Below, one piece after another: positions 35,750 through 44,385 of a stretch of 64,000 bases of DNA. Made by a program: the position numbers and the translations under genes. The DNA comes from Pedobacter miscanthi (GTDB lineage Bacteria > Bacteroidota > Bacteroidia > Sphingobacteriales > Sphingobacteriaceae), in assembly GCF_003315595.1 (NCBI RefSeq), contig NZ_QNQU01000012.1:1-64000 (forward strand), in the 5' to 3' direction. The notes beneath the pieces are model-generated. The model ran no database searches and was not told the origin of the DNA. It saw nothing but the letters and a program-made list of their open reading frames with translations. Each line of letters opens with the position of its first letter. Position 1 is the stretch's first letter.

Positions 35750-37036
35750 TTATTTAAAGGTAACCGAACCGTATTCTGTTTTTACGGATACGGTTGAAGC
35801 TCCGCCACTTCCAATCTTACCGGAATATTTTTTAGTTTCATCATCTTTGCTTACCATGCTCGATGATACATTAGATCCGTATTTAAAGCCGGCATAAGAG
35901 GTAGAAACATTAAATGTACCATTATAGCGTTCGCTAAAACCCAAACCTACACTTACATATTCGCCACCAAAGGTGAAGTTTTTACAGGCCGGCGTAATTT
36001 CGCTTACGCTTAGTTTGTTATAATCCATATTGATGTTGGCATCACCATTTAACGTACCTAAAGTAACATTCGAATATTCGGCATTTACAGCAATTTTACC
36101 CGCCCATGCTATATTTAAATCGCCGTAAGCCTGTTTGGCAACCGTATTGCCTTTAACGGTATTGATGTTTACTTTGGCATATTCTGAATTTAAAAGCAGG
36201 TTACCGCCAATGGTACCTATTGTTAAACCTTTTCCGTACTGTACTTTAATATCAGCCGATTTCCTGATGGTATTGATGTTTACTGCAACATATTCTGCAT
36301 CCAGCTCTAATGTGCCTGCTGCACCAATATTTACCGGACCATTGTATTCGTGTTTTACCACGGCAGCATTTAAATCCTGAATGTCGCATTTGCCGTACTG
36401 AACATTAATGTAATTATTGGTGTTGCTTAAATTACCTGCAACCAGGTTGCCGTACTCTACTTTTAGTGAAGTTGGGCCAGCGAAATTTCCCATTTCTACA
36501 CTGCCATATTGCTGCGAAACCGTTAAAGGATTTACAGCAGGCATGTATACCGTGTAAATTACCTTAATTTCCCTTCTCCAGGTGGTTACACCGTTTTTAA
36601 CACTGCGGCCATAACGTCCGCTCCTGTCGCCCATGTTGGTTCTTATCGAAACCACATCCCCATTTTTAGTAGCATCTATATTTACACCATCAATTAACCT
36701 TTGTACGTCGCTATCCGAATTGCTATAGGCTTTAATGTCTACATCAACTTTTACTTCTTTCCTGTCCCAGGTTTTAATGGTAATGGATCCGTACTGGTTG
36801 TTTAAGTTTACCTTATCGTTATTATCTACGCTAAAACTCTTGCTAAAAGACTTTGATCGTTCTGCATCACCTCCCGTTTGGGTATTTTTCGCATAATTGA
36901 CCATAGCCAGTGAAGAAGATTTATCAGAAGCTTCTGTAATGGCTTTTTCAGCCGGACTATTTACCGCAATTTCTTGCGCATTGATTTTTACGGCGATTAA
37001 AGCCATAAAGGCTAAAAATATTTTTATTGTTTTCAT
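35750..37036 (-). CDS. Exported beta-repeat protein, DUF4097-like putative adhesin
   Basis: The 428-residue protein has a signal peptide (cut near KINAQ) and, from about residue 75, at least twelve turns of a short repeat. Each turn carries Q/E-Y-G or a close variant followed by a beta pair, for example NNQYGSITI, SQQYGSVEM, NVQYGKCDI, NSEYAKVNI and KTEYGSVTF. This suggests a beta-solenoid like the DUF4097 adhesin-like domain. It lies 162 bases downstream of an ECF sigma factor and a membrane protein on the same strand and may be their target or sensor partner. Its exact role is unknown. It has its own terminator. Confidence 0.75.
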   Translation of the reverse strand: MKTIKIFLAFMALIAVKINAQEIAVNSPAEKAITEASDKSSSLAMVNYAKNTQTGGDAERSKSFSKSFSVDNNDKVNLNNQYGSITIKTWDRKEVKVDVDIKAYSNSDSDVQRLIDGVNIDATKNGDVVSIRTNMGDRSGRYGRSVKNGVTTWRREIKVIYTVYMPAVNPLTVSQQYGSVEMGNFAGPTSLKVEYGNLVAGNLSNTNNYINVQYGKCDIQDLNAAVVKHEYNGPVNIGAAGTLELDAEYVAVNINTIRKSADIKVQYGKGLTIGTIGGNLLLNSEYAKVNINTVKGNTVAKQAYGDLNIAWAGKIAVNAEYSNVTLGTLNGDANINMDYNKLSVSEITPACKNFTFGGEYVSVGLGFSERYNGTFNVSTSYAGFKYGSNVSSSMVSKDDETKKYSGKIGSGGASTVSVKTEYGSVTFK

Positions 37037-37198
37037 GTTGTTAATTGTTAAACATTTAAAGGCTTAAAACCTGCCGGCTGGTAATAAGCAATGTAAATGT
37101 GGTGAGCGTTCCCCCTCTATTAGTATTAAGTAGCCTCCAATTATGTATCAAGTAATATAAATTGAGTATCAAGACTAACTATTCTATTCGCTTTTGGC

Positions 37199-37726
37199 TT
37201 AAATCTGGTTAACCCTTTTGTAATCGTCAACCTGGTTAATAATCAATAATTGTTGTTTTAATAACTGTAACTGTATCTCGCGGTTTTTAACCATCGCTTT
37301 AACCACAAAGGTTTGGTTAGGCGAGGTTGGCAATTCTGCTTTTAACCTTTCGTAATCCTCGTCGAGCTTTTTCAGGTCGGCAGTAAATTTTTTATACAAT
37401 TCAGGGTTTGCCGATGCAAAAATGGCCAAACTGTCTCTTTTTTCGGTAATTAAACCTGCAAAATGGACTTCTTTTTTCGCATACGATGCACTAACGTCGG
37501 CTATTTCTAAATCTTTGTTTTGCAACTTTCCTGCGTAAAGCCAAACTAAACCGAAAACCACCACGATGGCTGCTGCCGCACTCATCCATAAATACAGTTT
37601 TACTGGTTTTTTTTTCTTTTTGGTATCTAATTCCTGCTCAATCTTTGCCCAAAGTCCTGCCGGTGGCTCCATAATGTCGAAAGCCTTGCGGTTATCCTTT
37701 ACATAGGTTTCTAATCTGTTATTCAT
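37199..37726 (-). CDS. Predicted single-pass membrane protein, probable anti-sigma factor
   Basis: The 175-residue protein has a cytosolic N-terminus (MEPPAGLWAKIEQELD), a run of lysines, one transmembrane helix (about residues 46-66) and a helical, probably periplasmic coiled coil. The gene overlaps the ECF sigma gene by 8 bases, so the two are translationally coupled. That arrangement and topology are typical for anti-sigma factors, although no classic zinc-binding anti-sigma motif is visible. The N-terminal part resembles regions found in other small Bacteroidota partners of ECF factors. The sigma-binding role is inferred from context. Confidence 0.72.
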   Translation of the reverse strand: MNNRLETYVKDNRKAFDIMEPPAGLWAKIEQELDTKKKKKPVKLYLWMSAAAAIVVVFGLVWLYAGKLQNKDLEIADVSASYAKKEVHFAGLITEKRDSLAIFASANPELYKKFTADLKKLDEDYERLKAELPTSPNQTFVVKAMVKNREIQLQLLKQQLLIINQVDDYKRVNQI

Positions 37727-38276
37727 CTCTCATCCCTTTCTGTTCTAAAATACTTTTTAACTTCTTTTTTGCCCTCATGTACTGTGTACGGCTGGTATTT
37801 TCACTTATTTTTAAAATGTGTGCAATCTCTTCATGGTCATAACCTTCTAGCAGATACAAGCTCAATACTACCCTGTAACCGTCTGGTAGCTGGGTAATGG
37901 CTTGTCTGATCTCTTCAGCCTGCAACTGCACATCACTGTCATCAAAACTGTCTTCATCAGGCACTTCAGATATTTCTTCCGTACCTACAAATTCCATCTT
38001 GCGTTTACGCAGGTAATTGATGGATTTGTTGATCACGATCTGCTTGAGCCAAAGTCCGAAGGTTGTTTCCTGCCTGAAATCAACAATTCTGGTAAAAGCA
38101 TCCAAAAATGCTTCCTGTAAAACATCTTCTGCCTCTTCTTCATAATTTAAAATGCGCAGCGCCACATTATACATGGCCTTTGCATACAGCTTGTACAATT
38201 CAAACTGTGCTGCACGGCTGCCCTGCATGCATTTTTTTACGAGTTCCAGGTTTTTATCGATGTATACGGCTTCCAA
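37719..38276 (-). CDS. RNA polymerase sigma factor, ECF type (sigma-70 family)
   Basis: The 185-residue protein has sigma region 2 (about residues 25-95, with NYEEEAEDVLQEAFLDAF and the DNA-melting part FGLWLKQIVINKSINYLRK) and region 4 (about 125-180, with LPDGYRVVLSLYLLEGYDHEEIA and a helix-turn-helix). No region 3 is present. It is the first gene of a set with the membrane protein and beta-repeat protein downstream. The upstream sequence, including TTGATGCAACGTTTT on the minus strand, forms the end of a tandem duplication, so its promoter may be doubled. The signal is probably envelope-related. Confidence 0.92.
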   Translation of the reverse strand: MEAVYIDKNLELVKKCMQGSRAAQFELYKLYAKAMYNVALRILNYEEEAEDVLQEAFLDAFTRIVDFRQETTFGLWLKQIVINKSINYLRKRKMEFVGTEEISEVPDEDSFDDSDVQLQAEEIRQAITQLPDGYRVVLSLYLLEGYDHEEIAHILKISENTSRTQYMRAKKKLKSILEQKGMRDE

Positions 38277-38310
38277 AATTTCGAATATTCTGATTATAAG
38301 ACATAAGGGA

Positions 38311-39322
38311 TTTTAAAACGTTGCATCAAGGTATAAAAAAAATTAAAAATATATTAATACAGTTTTAAGAGCAGATGAAATATGCTATCGTAATGATGCG
38401 AAAGGTATATTTTCTGTAATAAAACGTGGTTCATTAGTTCGAAACTGGTTTTTTTGATCGGAAATGAATGGCTCTGTGCGTCTGGCTTTTCTGTCCCGCT
38501 TTTTGGTACGAGTTCCGATGAAGGATCGGAAGCTCTTCCCGTCAATCGGGTTTATTTTACTTAAGCCTGTGCAGAAAAATCAGAATCTTTCATCCGGCTA
38601 TGAACGAATGATAGTTTTACCATCGTCCTCGTTTTTAACGAGGATGTATGAGAGAAGCGATTTTATCGCTTTATGTATTTTCTTTGTATGCATTATAAAT
38701 GCACCTCTCGGTAATCATCGTTACAAACGAGGACTATAAGTGATATATGAAAACCCTGCGAGGTTTAAGCAAAATAAACAAAAAAGCTCCCGATTTACAC
38801 CGGGAGCCTTTTGTTGTTTTAAAACGTTGCATCAAGGTATAAAAAAAATTAAAAATATGTTAATACAGTTTTAAGAGCAGATGAAATATGCTATCGTACT
38901 GATGCGAAAGGTATATTTTCGGTGATGAAATGTAGTCCTTTATTTCGAAACTCTTTTTTTGATCGAAAATGAATGGTTCTGTGCTTCTGGCTTGTCAGTC
39001 CCGCTTTTTGGTACGAGTTCCGATGAAGGATCGGAAGCTCTTCCCGTCAATCGGGTTTATTTTACTTAAGCATGTGCAGAAAAATCAGAATCTTTCATCC
39101 GGCTATGAACGAATGATAGTTTTACCATCGTCCTCGTTTTTAACGAGGATGTATGAGAGAAGCGATTTTATCGCTTTATGTATTTTCTTTGTATGCATTG
39201 TAAATGCATCTCTCGGTAATCCTCGTTACAAACGAGGACTATAAGTGATATATGAAAAACCTGCGAGGTTTGAAACGATCTAACAAAAAAGCTCCCGATT
39301 TACACCGGGAGCCTTTTGTTGT
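38311..39322. repeat. Tandem duplication of about 505 bp between the sigma gene and carB
   Basis: The segment 38311-38816 is repeated at 38817-39322. Most of the two copies is nearly identical, with a diverged patch near 38395-38500. Each copy begins with the AAAACGTTGCATCAAGGTAT block found upstream of the sigma gene and ends with the carB terminator. Inside are hairpins such as TCCTCGTT-TTT-AACGAGGA (38626-38644). A 91-codon open frame is present in both copies, but I do not regard it as a gene. Parts of the unit are related to the repeats at 43.6-44.5 kb. Confidence 0.9.
39285..39312 (-). terminator. carB terminator (duplicated at 38780-38807)
   Basis: GCTCCCG and CGGGAGC form a 7-bp stem with an A-run at the left, which reads as a T-run on the minus strand just after carB. 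An almost identical hairpin lies 505 bases to the left within the first copy of the duplication. Confidence 0.85.
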
Positions 39323-39325
39323 TTA

Positions 39326-42163
39326 TTACTTACTTAAGTACATCGATTTGTCTTTGTAAAGTTTGCGGAAGTAAGGATCTTCTAAATCTTTGATGAAACG
39401 GATCGCCTCACCTGTAGATTTCATTTCCGGGCCTAATTCTTTCGCTACCTCTGGAAATTTCTCGTAAGAGAAAACCGGTTCTTTAATGGCGTAACCTTCA
39501 AGCTTGCGAACGATCGTAAAATCTTTCAGTTTTGCTACACCCAGCATAATTTTAGCTGCGATGTTGATATATGGTACATCGTAAGCTTTTGCAATGAAAG
39601 GAACCGTACGCGATGCCCTTGGGTTAGCTTCGATTACATAAACCTTTTCATCTTTAATGGCAAACTGGATGTTCAATAATCCACGTACATTTAAAGCTTT
39701 GGCAATTTTGATTGAGTATTCTTCCATCGCTTTAGTTACCTTTTCTGATAAGCTAAAGGTTGGCAATACCGCGAACGAATCTCCTGAGTGGATACCCGCT
39801 GGCTCAATGTGTTCCATCATACCTACAATGTGAACGTCATCGCCATCCGAAATTGAATCAGATTCTGCTTCTTCAGCCCTGTCTAAAAAGTGGTCAATCA
39901 ATACACGGTTGCCCGGTAAATCGCCCAGCAACTTTACAACTGCTTTTTCAAGGTCTTCATCGTTGATTACGATGCTCATACCCTGACCACCCAATACATA
40001 ACTCGGACGTACCAAGACCGGATAACCAACCTCGTTTGCTACAACAATTGCTTCTTCGGCATTTTCCGCAACACCATATTTTGGATAAGGGATATTTAAT
40101 TCTTTTAACAGATCAGAGAAACGACCGCGGTCTTCGGCGATATCCATATTTTCGAAAGAGGTTCCGATGATTTTGATTCCTTTTTCGGTTAGTTTCTCGG
40201 CCATTTTCAATGCGGTTTGACCACCTAACTGAACAATTACACCTTCAGGTTTCTCAAGCTCAATGATTTCACGTACATGCTCCCAGAAAACCGGCTCGAA
40301 GTATAATTTATCGGCCATGTTAAAGTCGGTAGAAACCGTTTCAGGATTACAGTTAACCATGATGGCTTCGAAACCCGATTCTTTTGCAGCCAGTAAGCCG
40401 TGTACACAAGAATAATCGAATTCGATACCCTGGCCGATACGGTTAGGACCTGAACCTAAAACAATTACCTTTTTACGGTCAGAAGGTTTAGATTCGTTTT
40501 CCTCTTCAAAAGTTGAGTAGTAATATGGAGTTTTGGCCGGGAACTCTGCTGCGCAGGTATCAACCATTTTATATACCCTGTTGATGCCCAATGCCTTACG
40601 GCGATCATAAACTTCATCTTCAGTAACGTTTCCTAACAACCAGGCAATCTGTACATCAGAGAAACCTTTTTGTTTAAGGTTTACAAAGAAATCCTGAGGG
40701 ATATTATTTAAAGAGTATCTTTTTAATTCGGTTTCAAGCAGCACAAGCTCCTGAATCTGGTTTAAGAACCATTTATCAATTTTGGTAACCTTACGGATCG
40801 ACTCCAAAGGTACGCCCATTGCCATGGCATCTTTTATCAGGAATATACGGTTCCATGAGGCATGCTCCAAACCGTCCATAATTTCTTCAATATTGCGCAC
40901 CTGTCTGCCATCTGCGCCTAAACCTGCACGGTTAATCTCCAAACTCTGACAAGCTTTTTGCAAAGCTTCGATAAAGGTACGGCCAATGGCCATTACCTCA
41001 CCAACAGATTTCATCTGTAAGCCAAGTTCTTTGTTTGCACCTTTAAATTTATCGAAGTTCCAGCGTGGTACTTTAACGATTACGTAATCTAAGGTAGGTT
41101 CGAAATATGCAGAAGTGGTTTTGGTAATCTGGTTTTCAATTTCGTCCAGGTTGTAGCCGATAGCCAGTTTAGCAGCAATTTTCGCAATCGGATAACCAGT
41201 TGCCTTACTTGCCAAAGCTGATGAACGTGATACACGCGGATTAATTTCGATGGCGATAATCTCGTCGTTAGCCGGGTTAACCGAAAACTGAACGTTACAG
41301 CCACCGGCAAAGTTGCCGATTGCACGCATCATTTTAATGGCCTGGTTACGCATATCCTGATAGCAGCGATCAGATAAGGTCATTGCAGGTGCAACAGTAA
41401 TCGAATCTCCGGTGTGGATACCCATCGGATCGAAGTTTTCGATCGAACAGATAATAATTACGTTATCGTTACTATCCCTTAATAACTCCAGCTCATATTC
41501 TTTCCAGCCTAAAACAGCTTTTTCTACCAAAACCTCGTGGGTTGGCGAAGCTTCTAAACCACGTTTTAAAGCCGCGTCGAATTCTTCTTTTTTGTGTACG
41601 AAACCACCACCTGAACCACCAAGGGTATACGAAGGACGGATTACCAATGGGTAACCGATTTCCTGTGCAGCCTCTTTACCTTCTAAAAATGAATTGGCAA
41701 TTTTCGATTGTGCAACACCTACGCCAATATCAACCATTAACTGGCGGAAAGATTCGCGGTTTTCGGTTTTTTCGATCGCATCAACGTCTACACCAACTAC
41801 TTTTACGCCATATTTTTCCCAAACACCACGTTCTTCAGCCTCTTTGCAAAGGTTTAATGCCGTTTGACCTCCCATTGTAGGAAGTACCGCATCAATCCTC
41901 GGTAAATCTGCAGAATTAATGTGCTCCTGTAAAATAACCTCAATTGAATCAACGGTTAGCGGACGCAGGTAAACATGGTCGGCGATAACCTTATCCGTCA
42001 TGATGGTTGCCGGATTGGAGTTGATAATGGAAACGGTAATCCCTTCTTCTTTTAAAGAAAGGGCCGCTTGCGAACCCGAGTAATCAAATTCACAGGCCTG
42101 ACCAATGATTATTGGTCCAGATCCTATAATCAGTACTGAGCGGATGGAAGTGTCTTTAGGCAT
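39326..42163 (-). CDS. carB: Carbamoyl-phosphate synthase large subunit, lacking the MGS-like domain
   Basis: The 945-residue protein makes carbamoyl phosphate for arginine and pyrimidine synthesis with the small subunit CarA, which is not in this window. Two ATP-grasp halves are clear: GSGPIIIGQACEFDYSGSQA starts the first, and GSGPNRIGQGIEFDYSC, near residue 565, starts the second. Compared with the E. coli protein of about 1070 residues, it stops after the second ATP-grasp domain and lacks the C-terminal allosteric domain that binds UMP and ornithine. I recall similar lengths in other Bacteroidota, so this is likely natural and not a truncation. Confidence 0.95.
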   Translation of the reverse strand: MPKDTSIRSVLIIGSGPIIIGQACEFDYSGSQAALSLKEEGITVSIINSNPATIMTDKVIADHVYLRPLTVDSIEVILQEHINSADLPRIDAVLPTMGGQTALNLCKEAEERGVWEKYGVKVVGVDVDAIEKTENRESFRQLMVDIGVGVAQSKIANSFLEGKEAAQEIGYPLVIRPSYTLGGSGGGFVHKKEEFDAALKRGLEASPTHEVLVEKAVLGWKEYELELLRDSNDNVIIICSIENFDPMGIHTGDSITVAPAMTLSDRCYQDMRNQAIKMMRAIGNFAGGCNVQFSVNPANDEIIAIEINPRVSRSSALASKATGYPIAKIAAKLAIGYNLDEIENQITKTTSAYFEPTLDYVIVKVPRWNFDKFKGANKELGLQMKSVGEVMAIGRTFIEALQKACQSLEINRAGLGADGRQVRNIEEIMDGLEHASWNRIFLIKDAMAMGVPLESIRKVTKIDKWFLNQIQELVLLETELKRYSLNNIPQDFFVNLKQKGFSDVQIAWLLGNVTEDEVYDRRKALGINRVYKMVDTCAAEFPAKTPYYYSTFEEENESKPSDRKKVIVLGSGPNRIGQGIEFDYSCVHGLLAAKESGFEAIMVNCNPETVSTDFNMADKLYFEPVFWEHVREIIELEKPEGVIVQLGGQTALKMAEKLTEKGIKIIGTSFENMDIAEDRGRFSDLLKELNIPYPKYGVAENAEEAIVVANEVGYPVLVRPSYVLGGQGMSIVINDEDLEKAVVKLLGDLPGNRVLIDHFLDRAEEAESDSISDGDDVHIVGMMEHIEPAGIHSGDSFAVLPTFSLSEKVTKAMEEYSIKIAKALNVRGLLNIQFAIKDEKVYVIEANPRASRTVPFIAKAYDVPYINIAAKIMLGVAKLKDFTIVRKLEGYAIKEPVFSYEKFPEVAKELGPEMKSTGEAIRFIKDLEDPYFRKLYKDKSMYLSK

Positions 42164-42323
42164 GATAAAGCTTAAACAATAATTAAAATTCTAAAGTAAT
42201 AAGGGCCTTTTAAAACCCAGGAAGCAACGAGATTTTGTGCTTGTAAGAAGAAAAATCCCAACTGTTCTGTCGGGATGCAAAGATACATCTTTAGCGCGAT
42301 TTTAAGCTGATTTTTTTAAAATA

Positions 42324-42352
42324 AAAAAGAGGATTTGTTAAGTCCTCTTTTT
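42324..42352 (-). terminator. Intrinsic terminator of the small exported protein gene
   Basis: AAAAAGAGGA and TCCTCTTTTT form a perfect 10-bp stem with a 9-base loop. A- and T-runs on both sides make it able to work in either direction. It lies between the small exported protein gene and carB, both on the minus strand. Confidence 0.8.
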
Positions 42353-42375
42353 AAATTTTTCTTTTGTTAAAATCG

Positions 42376-42693
42376 CTACTGTTGCAATTTAATTTCGCCT
42401 AAATCTGTAGTGGCGCTATCTTTTACGGCAACCTTTTCAATCACGGCATCTTTGTATGGTGCATTGGCTTTAATTACCACATTATAAACGCCCTGTTTAA
42501 GGTTGGTGAATGTAAAAACGCCCTGATTTACCTCTGCCTTTAAAGTGTCTGTTGCAGCTACAAGCGTAACAGAAGAAGCAGCATCAACCGGGCTGATTTT
42601 TCCGATTATTCCACCCAGTTTAATCTTTGTAAAGGCAATTGCGCCTAGTGCAAATACAATTACCAGGGATAATACAACGCATATTTTTTTCAT
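42376..42693 (-). CDS. Small exported protein with carboxypeptidase-regulatory-like domain
   Basis: The 105-residue protein has an N-terminal hydrophobic signal or anchor (residues 1-22) followed by one beta-sandwich resembling a CarboxypepD_reg/transthyretin-like domain (FTFTNLKQGVYNVVIKANAP). Such domains usually occur at the N-terminus of TonB receptors. Here it stands alone, so its role is unknown. The ATG before KKICVV is chosen because it begins a normal signal sequence. The longer upstream frame has no family features. Confidence 0.72.
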   Translation of the reverse strand: MKKICVVLSLVIVFALGAIAFTKIKLGGIIGKISPVDAASSVTLVAATDTLKAEVNQGVFTFTNLKQGVYNVVIKANAPYKDAVIEKVAVKDSATTDLGEIKLQQ

Positions 42694-42969
42694 GGTATAA
42701 CGTTTTAGTAGTTCGTGTCCGAAATAAATAACACCATTTGCTACAAATAGTTTTAAATAATGAACACTAAAAATACAGATTGTACTATAAATTATACATG
42801 GTTGTAAAATGGAAATGTACAATAATACCGCAAACGTTAATTTTTGTTAAAATAAATCCGCAAAATCAGGCTTACGCGTCAGATTTAAGTCACGAAGTTG
42901 TGAAGATCCAAATATTGGCAATAATGTTGTAATAAGCAGAACATATATGCGTTTTGTATATACTTTAGA

Positions 42970-43082
42970 AAAAGATCTAAAGCTTCCTCCGCGGATTAGT
43001 TACCCGCCATGAGGATTTCTTCATAAATAGTTTGTTTGGTTTATTATCCGGTTAGAGGAGCCCTCCTCAACCGGATTTTTTC
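42970..43082 (+). ncRNA. Candidate structured small RNA with intrinsic terminator
   Basis: A strong terminator lies at 43046-43076: ATCCGGTT, A, GAGGAG pairs with CTCCTC, AACCGGAT around a 2-base loop, followed by T6. No plus-strand gene ends before it. Upstream, CCTC-c-GCGG and CCGC-cat-GAGG (about 42987-43014) can form a second hairpin. A -7-like box, TACTTTAG (42961-42968), precedes it. The next gene has its own -7 box after the terminator, so this looks like an independent transcript of about 110 bases. It does not match 6S, SRP or TPP patterns that I can recognise. Ends are approximate. Confidence 0.45.
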
Positions 43083-43100
43083 TTTTAAGGCTTTTTCCTT

Positions 43101-43108
43101 TACATTTG
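43101..43108 (+). promoter_or_regulatory. -7 box directly before the NadR-like gene
   Basis: TACATTTG is a perfect TAnnTTTG box that ends six bases before the GTG at 43115. The predicted transcription start falls at or next to this codon, which supports the GTG start and a leaderless mRNA. The upstream TTG at 43106 lies inside the box and is therefore unlikely. Confidence 0.6.
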
Positions 43109-43114
43109 GCTATC

Positions 43115-43645
43115 GTGAATAAAAATATCAAAAAAATCGCCATTGTTGGTCCGGAGAGTACCGGGAAATCGACCATATCACAATTACTTGCAAAATACTA
43201 CAAAGTTTCGTGGGTGCCCGAATATGCCCGTTACTATTGCGAAAACCTGGTTGCGGATTATACCCTGCAGGACGAAGTTAATATGTATTACGGTCAGGTA
43301 GCTTTAGAAGACGCGGTTCTGGCCATTACCGAAAGCGATTTTATTATCTGTGATACCACATTTATTACGGTAAAAATATGGAGTGATGAGGTACTTGGCG
43401 AAACACCACAGGTGGTGCTGGATGCATTGCCAAAAAAACCATACGATCTGTATTTGTTAATGGATATTGATTTGCCATGGCAGGACGATCCGCTGCGCGA
43501 TTTCCCTAACAAACGCGAATATTTTATGCAGGTTTGGCATCAGGAACTTCAGGCGCTCAATGCCAATTACAAAGTTATCGACGGCTTGGGTGAAGAAAGA
43601 ATTGCGAATGCGGTTAATGCCATTGGTGAATTTTTAGGGAGATAA
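43115..43645 (+). CDS. NadR-like AAA family ATPase (nucleoside/vitamin kinase-like)
   Basis: The protein of about 176 residues has a P-loop GPESTGKST near its N-terminus, followed by YARYYCE and CDTTFITVKIW, as in the ribosylnicotinamide kinase domain of NadR. Single-domain relatives are often found in Bacteroidota next to PnuC-type vitamin transporters. No such transporter is here, but a thiamine-linked cluster follows about 1.2 kb downstream. A kinase for a nicotinamide- or thiamine-like nucleoside is plausible. The last 65 bases of the gene and its trailer recur twice more downstream as repeats. The GTG start is based on the promoter position. Confidence 0.75.
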   Translation: MNKNIKKIAIVGPESTGKSTISQLLAKYYKVSWVPEYARYYCENLVADYTLQDEVNMYYGQVALEDAVLAITESDFIICDTTFITVKIWSDEVLGETPQVVLDALPKKPYDLYLLMDIDLPWQDDPLRDFPNKREYFMQVWHQELQALNANYKVIDGLGEERIANAVNAIGEFLGR

Positions 43646-44385
43646 AAAATAAGATTCTTCCATTATTTGGAAATGAATGTTTGTGGCTTTTGGCTGCGGA
43701 CAGTCCCGCCATTCGCTTTATCCCGATGAAAAATCGGGATGTCCGCTACGGTCGGGTTTATTGAACAGGAGCTTGTTATCATGAGGCATAACATGAAACG
43801 TTCTTACGGAACGAAAAAACACACGTCATTTTTTTCGCCACACATGCAACGTCTTGATGGATAGGCGGCTTGGGTGAAGAAAGAGTTGCGAATGCGGTTA
43901 ATGCCATTGATGAATTTTTAGGGAGATAAAAAATAGGATTCTTCCATTATTTGGAAATGAATGTTTGTGACTTTTGGCGGCCAGTAGTCCCGCCATTCGC
44001 TTTATACCGATGAAAAATCGGGATGTCCGCTACTGTCGGGTTTATTGAACAGGGGCTTGTTAGCATGAGGCATAACATGAAGCGTCTTTATGGATCGGCG
44101 GCTTGGGTGAAGAAAGAATTGCGAATGCGGTTAATGCCATTGATGAATTTTCGGAAGATAAAAAATAAGATGCTCTATTTTTTTGGAAATGAATGTTTGT
44201 AGCATTTGGCGGCCAGTAGTCCTGCCATTCGCTTTATCCCGATGAAAAATCGGGATGTCCGCTACTGTCGGGTTTATTGAACAGGGGCTTGTTAGCATGA
44301 GGCCTAACATAAAACGTTCCTATGGAACGAAAAAACACACGACATTTTTTCGCCACACATGAAGCCTTCCAATAGAATGTCAAAA
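43582..44385. repeat. Three tandem repeats that include copies of the 3' end of the NadR-like gene
   Basis: Units begin at 43582, 43866 and 44099 with CGGCTTGGGTGAAGAAAGA. The first unit contains the real gene end, and the next two are remnants with the reading frame no longer joined to a gene. Each unit also carries the hairpin ATCCCGAT-gaaaa-ATCGGGAT (one mismatch in the second unit) and GTCGGGTTTATTGAACAGG. Units 1 and 3 share CGTTC-type hairpins and the AAAAAACACACG block, missing in unit 2, which is about 50 bases shorter. Confidence 0.88.

Noticed and set aside
38464-39244. Two similar 91-codon open frames (38464-38739 and 38969-39244)
   Set aside because: They lie wholly inside the duplicated, hairpin-rich intergenic unit, have no family features, and related repeats at 43.6-44.5 kb do not keep the frame. 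Their similarity is explained by the DNA duplication.
42970-43082. 6S RNA or SRP RNA as identity of the structured RNA
   Set aside because: The SRP tetraloop region with its conserved GGAAG/AGCAG pattern is missing, and there is no long bulged rod as in 6S RNA.
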